A stretch of 64,000 nucleotides of DNA from Miscanthus floridulus. Lineage: Eukaryota > Streptophyta > Magnoliopsida > Poales > Poaceae. Positions 54,801 to 64,000 of the stretch are shown in pieces; the first letter of the stretch is position 1, and every line of letters begins with the position of its first letter. Position numbers and translations under genes: made by a program. The notes under the pieces are model-generated. The model was not told the origin of the DNA, ran no database searches, and saw only the letters and a program-made list of their open reading frames with translations. Location: the NCBI RefSeq assembly GCF_019320115.1, contig NC_089593.1, positions 14,784,789 to 14,848,788 of the forward strand, given 5' to 3'.

Positions 54801-57800
54801 CACTAGCCTTCTCTCTTCTTCTCTGCTCTCGGTCTGCTGCTTGCTTGCTCCATGGCGCCTGTGATTTCTCTCCTCCCGTTCCGCTGCCTCCACGGCGTGT
54901 CTCCACTCTCCAGCTGTGCAAGGTCAGCGTCTCATAGTGTAGCATCACGTTTGCCTTCTGAGTCTCTATCTGATTGGAGTCAGGCCATGAGACGAGCTGA
55001 TGTGCCGGCGCAACTGGAGACATCTCGCCGTGGATGGCGCTGCAGAAGGTTGATTTGTTTCGACAACTCTGTTTTTCTGGACTGTTAGACTGTATATCTG
55101 TATGCAACTATAGAGTATCATTTGCCATCTAGATTTGGAGTATATCAATGGTAGTTTCTACTTGATCTTGAGTTGAGGAGTGTCCGGTGTACTGGTTATT
55201 GAATACTTGATGTTGACTGTGATTTTGTAAACTAAAAGGTGTGCTTTGGTCTATTGATTCATTTAATTCTGGACGATTTTCGCTGATTTCTTCAAAAATT
55301 CCGTCATTTTCTTCAAATTTCGGACATATTTCGGTATTCCTTCAAAGTTAGTTTGGGCATTTTTTGAACCGAGAAAATCCGAAAATCTCCGAAATTCATG
55401 AAGTTCGTTTCTACCGCTGGGCACCGTTTTTTTCCCCAGCAAATGGTAGCCTGAACCCTGCTGAAGAGCTCACATGCTCCCTTCCTTCCCCTTCTCATTG
55501 ATCTGTCCCATACTCTTATCTCCTTTCTACTCCTAACAATCAGCAGCTTCTGCAGAATAAAAAAGCATTACTGAAATCGTGATAGAGCTCTGTAGCCTGG
55601 GTATCAGCAGTGACTCCACTGCACGCCTGCAGTGGCATAATGATTGGCCATATGGTTTTACTACTGTATATTTTAGCTTAGTCTTGAGGGATGCATTTTG
55701 TAATTGTGTTTGTTCATCTTGCACTTGGCGATAAGAGGAAAAAGTCAACTAATGGAAACAATAGAGTAATGCTTCTTATCGCTAGTGATGCCAGTGATTC
55801 TCTTTTTGGATTGCGAGTTTGCAACTTCAGTGAATGTTGAAATCCAGACAATACTTGGATTCAGAACCATGTACTTGCATAGTTGCATATGTAGGGCCTG
55901 TTTGGCACAGCTCACAACAGCTTCATGAGCTGTTGTGAGCTGTTTTTTTTTTTTGCCAAACACCTATTTCCAAAACAGCTTCATGGGTAAAGCTGTTTTT
56001 CTTCTCTCACAAAGGGTTGAGTTGAGATGAAGGTGAAAAAAGTAGCTTATCCCAGCTTTCCCTGCCATCAGTGGGCCCCAGCCTGTTCAATCTCCAATTT
56101 GGCCCCCCAACGAGATGAGCAGAGGCACGTGCGGAGGACCGAGCCAAGGCACGGCATCGCCGTCGAGCCAGGTGCGGGCGTCGTCACCGTCGTCGGGCCA
56201 GGGCGCGGGCACCACCGCCTGGCCTTAGCGCCGTCGCCGTCGGGCACGAGGCTGCCGCGTTCTGGGCTGCAAGCACGGCACCGCCAGGGCGCGAGCAACA
56301 GCGCGCCACCGCCTGGCCGGAGCACCGCCGCCGCCGGGCATGAGGTGCTGCGCTGCAGGTGCCTGGGGCTACCAGCGTGGCCAACGCTGGGCGCGCAAGT
56401 TGCCGCGGCCGCCAGAGCACGGGGCGAGCGCGGCCACCAGGGCACTGCAGGTGCGGCCGCGGGGAAGCCTTCCTTGCGCGGGCCGCGGGGCGCCGCCGCC
56501 GTGGTGGCTCGCGGGCGCTGGCCGCCGGGATAGGTCGGCGCGGGGGGCGCGAGCTGCCGGGAGGGGCGCCGCCGTGGGGGCGCGGGCCGCCGGGGGCACG
56601 GGCCGCCGCCGATAGGTCGGCGCGGGGGGCGCGAGCTGCCGGGAGGGGCGCCGCCGTGGGGGCGCGGGCCGCCGGGGGCACGGGCCGCCGCCGTGGTGGC
56701 TCGCGGGCACATGGTCGCGGCCGCCCTTTGTCGCGAAGAAAATACCGAGGAAGACGAAAAAAAAAGAAAAAGAAAACACTAAGGGTATTATAGTAATTTT
56801 TTCCTGGTGAAGCTGTTTTGGTCTAATGTGTGAAGTTGTTTTGCCAAACAGTTTTCTAAAAACAGCTTAGCTTCACCTAAAGAGCTGCTCATGAAGCCAT
56901 TTTGCAAAAAAAACAGCTTCAATGGTGAAGCTGAGCCGTGCCAAACAGGCTCGTAATTGTGCAAGTCTGGATGGAACTCTGCAGTTTGTATCTCCAGAAC
57001 CTATGTTTAATGACGTACAGTAATACTTCTCTATTTGCATCTTAATATTATAATTACCATATTATCTGATGGAAGTGCTATAAATAAATTGAAGTAGATG
57101 TATACTTTATCATATAAAAATAAATTAAACTTAAAAAACGAAAATCCCATAGGATCCTGATCCTACAATACGACCCTACTCGGCAAAAACGATCCTACCA
57201 CGAATCCTGATCCTAAGAACCTTTCTCATGTCTGTATTGAATTCATGGCTGAATGTTTATTTAGCAGGAGTTGTTCAAGCTTGTATGATTGGGGTGTGTT
57301 GTGGCTTTGATGAATTATTTCTACTTTCAGGTCAAGGAAATTCTTGAGCAGATATTGCAAAGTCATCCTAAAAAGACATCAAAGGTTCTTCTAGTAGTCG
57401 CAAGTGATCAAAAAGCGCGACACATGTCATCATCGCTTAAGCTGAAAAATTGCACAGTGATTGATGACTCACAGGGCAGCTCTTTTACCATATGCAGCAG
57501 GTACAGTGAATTAAACAACATTGTAGTTTTTCTGAAATTTCCAGTCTCTGCATGCAAACTGAACAAACTTGTCAATTTATTAGCAAAGCCTTTCAGTTTC
57601 CAATCTCTGCATGCAAACTGAACTGAACTTGTCAATTTAATAAAATACTGTGAGAAGAACTTTGGGTTTCAGTCACAGTCCTAAAGTTGTTTTAATCACC
57701 ACATTATTATCTTTTGACTGAAAGTACTGTGTAACTCATATCCTTAACTTTGACATTGTAAATGCATTTGTATTTGTGCAGTGTGGGGCTGATGAATGTC

Positions 57801-58052
57801 ATTGTGAAAGATCGGGAGAACATGGCAGTGACAGATGTAGAGGAATTTGAAACAGTGTTGGTGGTGGATCTGCCTCCTTCAGTCGACGAATATGTTGAGA
57901 TCCTCATGGGGGCTGCTCTTCATGTGATTGGAGGCGAAGTGCATAGTATATTCTGTGACACTGATGCTTCTATTGCGAAACCTCTGGCTGAGCTTCTTGC
58001 AGATTGCAGTCAGGTGGTGCCCGACTTTCTCAAAAACCTGGAGCCTTCATAG
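51841..58052 (+). CDS. DEAD-box-helicase-like protein with degenerate catalytic motifs (six exons, about 542 aa)
   Basis: Exons: 51841-52584, 52687-52775, 52930-53029, 53244-53498, 57331-57500, 57782-58052; all introns are GT-AG and the frame closes exactly. The N-terminus is Lys/Arg-rich (RKRNRVRRKRLR, KRRRKSGKRR), then a disordered Lys/Asp linker, so nuclear or nucleolar location is likely. The fold follows DEAD-box order: IATPERLLELV (motif Ib, about 288-297), VIDG where DEAD is expected (312-315), TDP where SAT is expected (345-347), KVLLVVASD (motif IV region), TDVEEFETVLVVDLPPSVDEYV (motif V to VI). No Walker A GxGKT and no HRIGR are visible, so ATPase activity is doubtful. It resembles the plant family annotated as P-loop/DEAD-box-like. 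Promoter boxes hint at ribosome biogenesis. Intron 4 is 3.8 kb and full of transposons. Confidence 0.85.
53769..54447. mobile_element. hAT-like element in intron 4
   Basis: CATGATCC (53761-53768) and TATGATCC (54448-54455) flank it, a 7-of-8 match at the hAT duplication length. The ends AGTGTTAAAAAAACGC and GCCTTTTGTAACCTTG are imperfect inverted repeats. Subterminal GGCGCCTAGG-type words are palindromic. A 41-bp direct duplication lies near 53783-53864. No transposase is present. Confidence 0.55.
54592..55460. other. Unresolved inserted sequence in intron 4
   Basis: The left part (GAAATTCGGTTCTACCGGTCAGCCCA, about 54617) is echoed in the same orientation near 55398 (GAAGTTCGTTTCTACCGCTGGGCA). 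The interior has a gene-like 5' portion (CCATGGCGCCTGTGATTTC at about 54851, 78 codons) and a run of AAATTTCGG-type words. A transposon that captured gene sequence is possible. I cannot set its ends. Confidence 0.3.
55894..56952. mobile_element. 1.06-kb inverted-repeat DNA transposon with GC-rich cargo, in intron 4
   Basis: The ends GGGCCTGTTTGGCACAGCTC and GAGCCGTGCCAAACAGGCTC are inverted repeats; GTA flanks both sides (55891-55893, 56953-56955) as a possible 3-bp duplication, as in PIF/Harbinger or CACTA types. Subterminal AGCTGTTTT words repeat in both arms. The central 56090-56740 is extremely GC-rich and contains a perfect-looking 82-bp tandem pair (units from 56529 and 56611). The long ORFs there exist on both strands and are composition artefacts. 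Confidence 0.6.
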
Positions 58053-61000
58053 CAGACTGTACACAATCAGAGTAGTCAGATCATATCTTGGTGATTCGGA
58101 TGAGGCACCGCGGTTCGTGGCACTTAATTGTCACCAAGCAATTTTGATATTTGTGTGTGTGCGTGTGCGCGCGCGTGCATGTTGGGTTCTACATGTTATT
58201 CTCATTTGTCAGCGCAACATTGGTATTCAGGCCTCGACCCTGATATGTACTAATGTACTATTATCTCATACATTGTGAAATGTGAATGCCTTGAAGCCCT
58301 TTTCTTGGGAGAACTCGAAGTGCTGCATGTTCATAGGACGGCGGTCTCTATTATTGTCAATTTTGTCAAAGGAACTGTGTCAGTCATCAGGGACCTCCCT
58401 TTGCCCCCAGCTTCCTTTGTCCAAAGGCAAGCTGAAAAGAGGCCTACGCTACACTGATAGATCTTGGGACCTTTAAAGTGCATCAATCAAAATGTCAAAG
58501 ACAGCTTCTTTTAATCAAGTTCTTTTCACATCTTTAAAGTACTCATCATCTTGCTGGCTCATCTCTTTGGATGTCAGCTCAACGGATTCTTGAGCTGACT
58601 GCTGCTGAGTTGGTGGCCGCAACTAAAGGGGCTGTGAGCTCTGAGCTGTGCACCGGCCAGCACCTTTGCCGGCCTGGTCCTGAAAGCTTGGTCGGAGAGC
58701 GGGATGGCTGGATGCTCATGGGTAGATCACCGGTGGCAGATCTTGCTGGTGACTCGGCTGGGACCATGCTGTGCCGCAGATGGCATGTCAGTCCAGCGAG
58801 GAAACAAAGTTCTGTTACACGTAACGTGACTATAGCTCGACAACGATGTCTCCTTTCTTGATTGATTCCTCTGGAATCATAGCAGTCAGTCACCTTTGTT
58901 TCATCGTGTTTCTGTGGTGTCCAATGCTGGAGCTGGAGTGAAATGTTCGTTCTGATCTTGAATTCTTGAGAGCAGTCGTGGACGCTTGAAGCTGAAGCTG
59001 AAGCTGAAGCTCGTCTTGTCGTGGCGACCTATAACGATGCTGAAGCGAAAAATGTTCGACCTGATCTGCAGTCACCAAACCAACAATTTCAGTGGACGGC
59101 TTCGCTCCATCAGTGAAGGCAAGGTATTCTTTCTTTCCTCTTCTTTTTCAGATCACAGGCATCTCGCGCCGTGCACGTCGACCTTCGCCGCCACCGATGG
59201 AACATTTGTCTAATGCGTCCACATCTTTGGACTTTGGGGTTATTAGAGTTCTGGCATGCCACATGCTTGAACGAGCTTATCTCCCTGTAAAGGCCTGTCC
59301 TACTCCTACACAAGTTTGCTTTTCAGCAGCAAGTTTATTTTACTAGTGTTCATCTTCATCTGCAAGCTAGCTTCATGATGACTTTTTCAGCAGGTACGGA
59401 AGGGAGAAGAGAGGAGCATATAGATAGAGCATATCTTGGCAAGGTTGCCATCATGCCCATCCAAGCTCCTCAGGTTCATGATGCTGAAAGCATAGAGGCT
59501 CCATGGAGAATCTGCCTAGTAATCATGGTTCAAACATGCTGAAGTTGTTATTTTAAATGAGGAGTTCTATGTCTACTCCTTTTCAATGCTATCTGGAGGC
59601 GAAGGCAACGTTAAAATTCACAGCGACGACAAAAAGTGGATGCATTGGTACGACATGCTCGACTTCTTGTAACATATATATACACACATATTCTCAACTT
59701 TTAAAAAGCTCGACTTGCGGGGTAAGACAACCCCAAGCATTGCATTAAGAAGAAGACATTCTTATGCAGATCGAGAAAACCTCCGAATCTTTGCCTCACT
59801 CATACACATCAGCACCATAGCCCATGTGAGAATGACCACGACCGAAGCCAGGGCTTAGACCTATGCTTCAGCGTGAGACACGACAAAGGGATTTTTTTTA
59901 ACCCCAACCTAAAATTCGCTTCCATGGCGAGTCAATACTTACACCACCTAACCAACTCAACTAGAAGCCTTTTCACCATTCTTAATTTTACAATAACATT
60001 CACTAACTTTAGCATAAACTTTAGGTCCTGTTTGGATCCACAAGTCTAATGATTGTTAACTAATTTTTAGTCCCTAAAGATCCAAACATGCAGACTAAAT
60101 GATGGTAACCAAATTAAGAATGTGAGAACTGCTCCAGGACTCCTCTTTCTAAAAATTGGGTGGATCTCAAAGCAATCAAGCAAATTAATTAAATAATTTT
60201 ATTAAGTATTTTCTCCTGGGTCCCACTTGGGCCTGGCTCGGCCAAACCCAGCCCGTGCTCAGCCCAAACTCTTCTCTCCCCCGATCCCCTTCGTTCCGTA
60301 CTTCCGTGCCCATTCGAAGCATTTCCGCGAGGTCCGAGTTCCGGCGGGAGCTCGCCGCCGGTTCCGCCCTCCTCGTTTCCGTGGCCGGCAAATCCAGTCC
60401 AGACTGGTTCTACCCCGATCCTCTTTGTATGGATCTTGCTTTTTCCCGTGCGTTGGTAGCCAAACGAGTGCACCTCCTGGACACCGCGACCACGGCGACA
60501 CCTCCAACTCCGTCGATGGTCATCCAAGGCCGCATCTCCAGGCCCCTTCTGGATCCCTTTGTTTAGCGTCTTCCCATTTCGCGTGAGGGGGGAACCGTTC
60601 CATTCCTGGAGAGGAGGACCGGCGGCGCCATTCCATTACGCATCACCCTTTTTTGTCTGATCGTTCTTGTAGCGATTCGTATAGATTTTTCTTAGTTCAG
60701 CACTTGTTTTTTCAAAGCAAAGATCTTGTAATTGTCAATGCGTCGTAGGTTCCATGCCCTTACTGTTACTGATATCTTGGATATCTCTGAACACGTCATG
60801 ACTCATGAGTAGCTAGGTTCCATGCTCCTACTGATATCTTGGATATCTCTCTGAACATGCCATGAGTAGGTTCCATGACTGTAAACATTTCGAGGATGAC
60901 AATTCCAAAGCTCTATATATCCCCAAATGCGGAAGCTTGACCACTTCCCCAATATTGTACAGTGCATAGATAACTTGAGTATGAAATTTCAGAAAATTGG

Positions 61001-61273
61001 AGATAACATGCAAAGGAAACCTTGTTATCAAAGTAAGGAGTGTCAGAAATCATTGAGTTAATTGAGGCAACGTATCCAATTGTTCCTCTTAATCCACCAG
61101 TGCTCTACCGCAGATGATTCAAAAACGATTGCTTCAGAGTTGAGCTTTCACATTTATCCAATGACACATGTTCTGTCAAGTTTGATTAATCATTAATCTT
61201 CTGCCCGGAAACGATGGGCACTCGCATTGCATGGATATATAGTTCCTTCAGAACTGGGAGGAAATCGAATGTA
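58053..61273. other. 3'UTR and intergenic spacer without a supported gene
   Basis: The first few hundred bases are probably 3'UTR (GT/GC microsatellite at about 58155-58180). A 96-codon frame at 58571-58861 and a possible GT-AG intron near 59123-59150 next to a (GAAGCT)4 run hint at an unannotated transcript, but I recognise no domain. A LINE-like 3' piece may lie at 59705-59900. A small MITE with GGTCCTGTTTGGATC / GATCCAAACATG ends is at about 60025-60092. A GC-rich 104-codon frame at 60255-60566 is gene-like in composition but has no recognised family. Confidence 0.35.
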
Positions 61274-61788
61274 TGTTAACTCTGTTGGCCAACAGGATCA
61301 CCGGTTCAGGTAAGTGAACCACTTACCAGTCTTGCCGAGCACCCACTAGGGTTGCCGAGTACCCACTAGCCGTGCTGACCACGAACAAGCGTTGTCCGTT
61401 CCCACGCACTATGGCTAGAGCTAGAAGAAGAAGGGAGAACAGAGCATACACAAACGGTATAAGACACCAGCGTTGACCGAAACTCTGTGTGTGAGATGGC
61501 AAATCTGAACTCTCTTTACTGAGTTATCGTGGTAGTCTATTTATACAACTCTATCTATCTAGTCCGAATACAGCTGCCCTACTGCAACAGTGACTAGATA
61601 ACATACAGTGCTGACTCTGCGCCGGCCACTACATGTGCCTATAGTGCTGTAGGTGAGCCGTGCGGCGCTTGCACCTGCAGCGGCTACAGTATCACAGCAG
61701 GGGGCTTTCAGCGCTGCCTTCCCTTGCTGTGTTCACACAAGGTAGCAATAGATTATATAACAATCTTTCTCTAATTCTACTGCTAACC
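61274..61788 (-). repeat. 3' LTR of a minus-strand copia element
   Basis: The sequence is bounded by TGTTAAC (61274) and CTGCTAACC (61788; the expected final CA is changed). On the minus strand it has the TATA box GTATAAATAG at 61537-61546. It is followed on the minus-strand upstream side by a purine stretch (AAGGGGTACAAGGG). The second LTR lies outside the window. Confidence 0.6.
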
Positions 61789-61809
61789 CTTGTACCCCTT
61801 TATACCGAT

Positions 61810-64000
61810 CATTTCCTTCAGCTCTGTGAGTCGAAGACGTCCGAGCGGCTTGGTGAGGACGTCCGCGAGTTACCGACCAGTTTCGACGAACTCGATGACG
61901 ATCTGCCCTCCTTCGACACAGTCCCTGAGGAAGTAGAACTTCACGTCGATGTGTTTACTCCGGTCGTGCAGAACCGGATTCTTCGTGAGGGCGATGGCAG
62001 GCTGGCTGTCCACCATCAGTGCTGGTGGGTGAGCTTCCACGTCGGTCAGCTCGCTTAGCAGTCAGCGTAGCCACACAACTTGGCACGCCGCTATGGCCGC
62101 CGCTACGTACTCTGCCTCACACGTAGATAGCGCCACCACCTTCTGTTTCAGCGACAGCCATGAAATTGGGGCCGACCCGAGGAAGACGAGCACGCCAGAG
62201 GTGCTCCGTCGTCCGTCGATGTCCCCCGCCATGTCTGCATCGCTGAACACAATGAGCTGCAGCCTACTCCCGTCGGTCTTGGGAAAGATAATCCCCTGAT
62301 CCACCGTCCCCTTGACGTAGCGTAGTAGCCGTTTCACCGTAGCCCAGTGATCCTCCATGAAGCGACTGATGTAGCCCACGGCGAACGTAATGTCCGGCCT
62401 TGTGTGGACTAGGTAGCGCAAACCGCCGATGATGCTCCGGTAGAGTGTTGCATCCACCTTCGCCACGGTGCTGGCCTTCATCAGCTTCAACCGCTCCTCC
62501 ATCGGAGTCACGCGTGGCTTATACTCAGCCATGCCGCTCCGCTCCAACAGCTTAGAGGCATACGCGCTCTGACCGAGCATGAGTTCCTCCTTTTCCTATC
62601 TCACCTCGATGCCAAGGTAGTAGGAGAGTGCGTCGAGATCGCTTATTCAAAAATGAGCCGCCATCTCGCGCTTGAAGCTGTTGATGTCCTCCGTGCGTGC
62701 GCCGGTGACGATTAAGTCAACCACATATACGTCGACGACAAGCTCCTCCTTCCCCCGTCGCCGCGTGTAGAGCGCGTGCTCGGTTGCACACTGTTGAAAC
62801 CCAAGCTCGCCCAACGTGGCGTCAAGCTTGGTGTTCCATGCTCGTGGGGGCCTGCCACAGCCCGTAGAGCGCCTTACGCAGCCGGAGCACCCTGTGCTCC
62901 TCTCCCTTGACGGCGAAACCTGGAGGTTGCTTGACGAAGACCGTCTCCGCCAGTTCGCCGTTGAGGAAGGCCGATTTAACGTCCAAGTGATGGACGCGCC
63001 AGTCCTTTGCTGCTGCCAAGGCTAGTAGCAAACGTACCGACTCCATGCACGCTACTGGCGCAAAGACCTCGTCGAAGTCTATGCCCTCGCGCTGAATAAA
63101 GCCTCGGGCGACGAGGCATGCCTTGTGCTTGACAATGGCACCGAGCTCGTCCCGCTTGACCTTGTACACCCACTTTAGGCTAATCGGACGACATCTTAGA
63201 GGTGGATCGACGAGCTGCCAAGTCTCATTTTCCTCGATCGCCTTCATCTCCTCCAGCATCATCTGTCGCCAGTTTTCGTCCCGCTCGGCCAGCGCGAACG
63301 TGGGTGGTTCCTCTGCACTGACTAGCAGCAGCTCTGCGTCATTGAGCAGCCGACCAGCCAGTCCTGTGGGTCCTATGCCGCTGATGATGTCGTCCAGCCT
63401 GCGGAACCGCACCTCCTCACCTTCGTGGAAGGCGTCCACGAACTCAGTGATGTCATTTGGAGGTGAGGCGAACTCGATCGGCGTCGATGGAGTTCCCTGT
63501 TCCGCTTGAGTGCTCGGCATAGCACCTTGAGTGCTTAGCACCCTGGTTGCAGTGCTCGGCACTACTTCTGGACAGCTCGTCATAACTCCTGCAGTGTTCG
63601 GGCACACTGTAGGAGTCCTCAGCCTCAGTCTTGGAGTGGTCAGCACCACTGCAAGACATCTTGGCTCTACCACGGGAGTGCTCGGCACCCGTCCTGTAGT
63701 GGTTTCCACCACTGTAGAACCTCCCGGCACCACTCCTGGCGTGCTCGGCATCCCTCCAGGAGTGCTCGACACTCCTCCAGGAGTGCTCGACATCCCTCCT
63801 AAAGTGCTCGGCACTACCCAGGAGTGCTTGGCTCTACCACCAGAGTGCTCGGCACTCCTCCCACAGTGCTCGGCACCTCTTCCCTAGTGTCTCCACCACC
63901 GTGGATGACCAGGTGCTCGACAATGAAGGTGCTGGTGAAGCTGCCAGCTTCCCTGTGCTCGGACTGCTCTAGTCCCAAGCTGCCTCCTCGTCGAACATGA
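61810..64000 (-). pseudogene. Copia pol remnant: reverse transcriptase and RNase H (continues past the window)
   Basis: RT at 62822-63250 shows WVYKVKRDELGAIVKHKA, DEVFAPVACMESV, LDVKSAFLNGELAET and ALYGLWQAP. A one-base shift near 62836 and stops near 62650 and 62600 follow. The catalytic YVDD reads YVVD (62716-62727), so the key Asp is lost. RNase H at 62062-62580 has YLVHTRPDITFAVG, FSDADMAGD and ALSTCEAEYVAA, then a UAG. Upstream of RT (63450-63900) is a Ser/Thr-Pro-rich repetitive hinge. It is inactive but clearly Ty1/copia, of another lineage from the SIRE-like element. Confidence 0.85.
63450..63900. repeat. Degenerate tandem repeat (GTGCTCGGCAC / CCTCCAGGAGT)
   Basis: Units of about 30 bp with the core GGAGTGCTCGGCAC-CACTCC repeat imperfectly 12 or more times. 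On the minus strand they encode MPSTPGG/VSSTPGG-type heptads to decads in the hinge between integrase and RT. The same word (GCCGAGCAC) also appears in the LTR near 61337. Confidence 0.6.

Noticed and set aside
56068..56793. 214- and 168-residue ORFs in intron 4
   Set aside because: Extreme GC content keeps almost every frame open; they sit inside a transposon and overlap on both strands.
58571..58861. 96-residue ORF as a real gene
   Set aside because: Open frame only; no conserved domain, start context or splice evidence that I can defend, so it is described only within the spacer entry.
1..64000. CRISPR arrays, operons, bacterial regulatory sites, tRNA or rRNA genes
   Set aside because: The DNA is plant nuclear; regular repeats here are LTR minisatellites, and I saw no cloverleaf or rRNA sequence. 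The tRNA-like strings found are primer-binding sites.

Overview
This window is nuclear DNA of a grass, probably an Andropogoneae-type genome such as sugarcane, sorghum, Miscanthus or maize relatives. The evidence is GT-AG introns, Stowaway and hAT/PIF-type MITEs, and very long nested LTR retrotransposons of the SIRE/Maximus (Ty1/copia) and Tat-like (Ty3/gypsy) kinds. I name no species. Host genes are few: the 3' end of a proline/glutamine-rich gene (3-341), a small intronless gene of unknown function (11785-12222), and a six-exon gene for a DEAD-box-helicase-like protein with degenerate catalytic motifs (51841-58052). Almost everything else is mobile DNA.

Left part (0.7-15.7 kb): a MITE; a retroposon on the minus strand with a 13-bp target duplication (1070-1891); a copia-type solo LTR (1931-7894, duplication ATGGG) split by a second 4.1-kb LTR-type insertion (2314-6434, duplication TAACA); several MITEs; a 545-bp MULE-like element full of CGGTTCGGT; a duplicated copy of the small gene's promoter; an array of small hairpins; and a truncated gypsy LTR.

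Middle part (15.7-47 kb): one old Tat-like gypsy element whose antisense ORF (PF04195-like N-terminus, coiled-coil C-terminus) is cut into three pieces by two large insertions. The first is an almost perfect 12.5-kb gypsy element on the minus strand (16870-29412, duplication GCCCC). Its LTRs differ by one visible base plus one copy of a 48-bp repeat. Besides gag-pro and pol it carries, in antisense, a TATA-equipped six-exon gene for a plant-mobile-domain protein with a nuclear localisation signal and a coiled coil. The second is a 13.3-kb SIRE-like copia element (29945-43219, duplication GCCAC) with gag, pol and a third ORF. That third ORF keeps one frame over about 2.5 kb but has about 30 in-frame stops, nearly all TAG.

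Right part (47-64 kb): decayed gypsy pol remnants, a Stowaway MITE just upstream of the helicase-like gene, three DNA-transposon-like insertions inside that gene's fourth intron, an unannotated 3-kb spacer, and the start of a broken copia element on the minus strand that runs off the window.

The most interesting material is the young gypsy element. It combines an intron-bearing antisense gene that its own replication would preserve unspliced with a roughly ten-fold excess of the hexamer TCGGCA/TGCCGA throughout, in LTRs, pol and antisense gene and in different reading frames.
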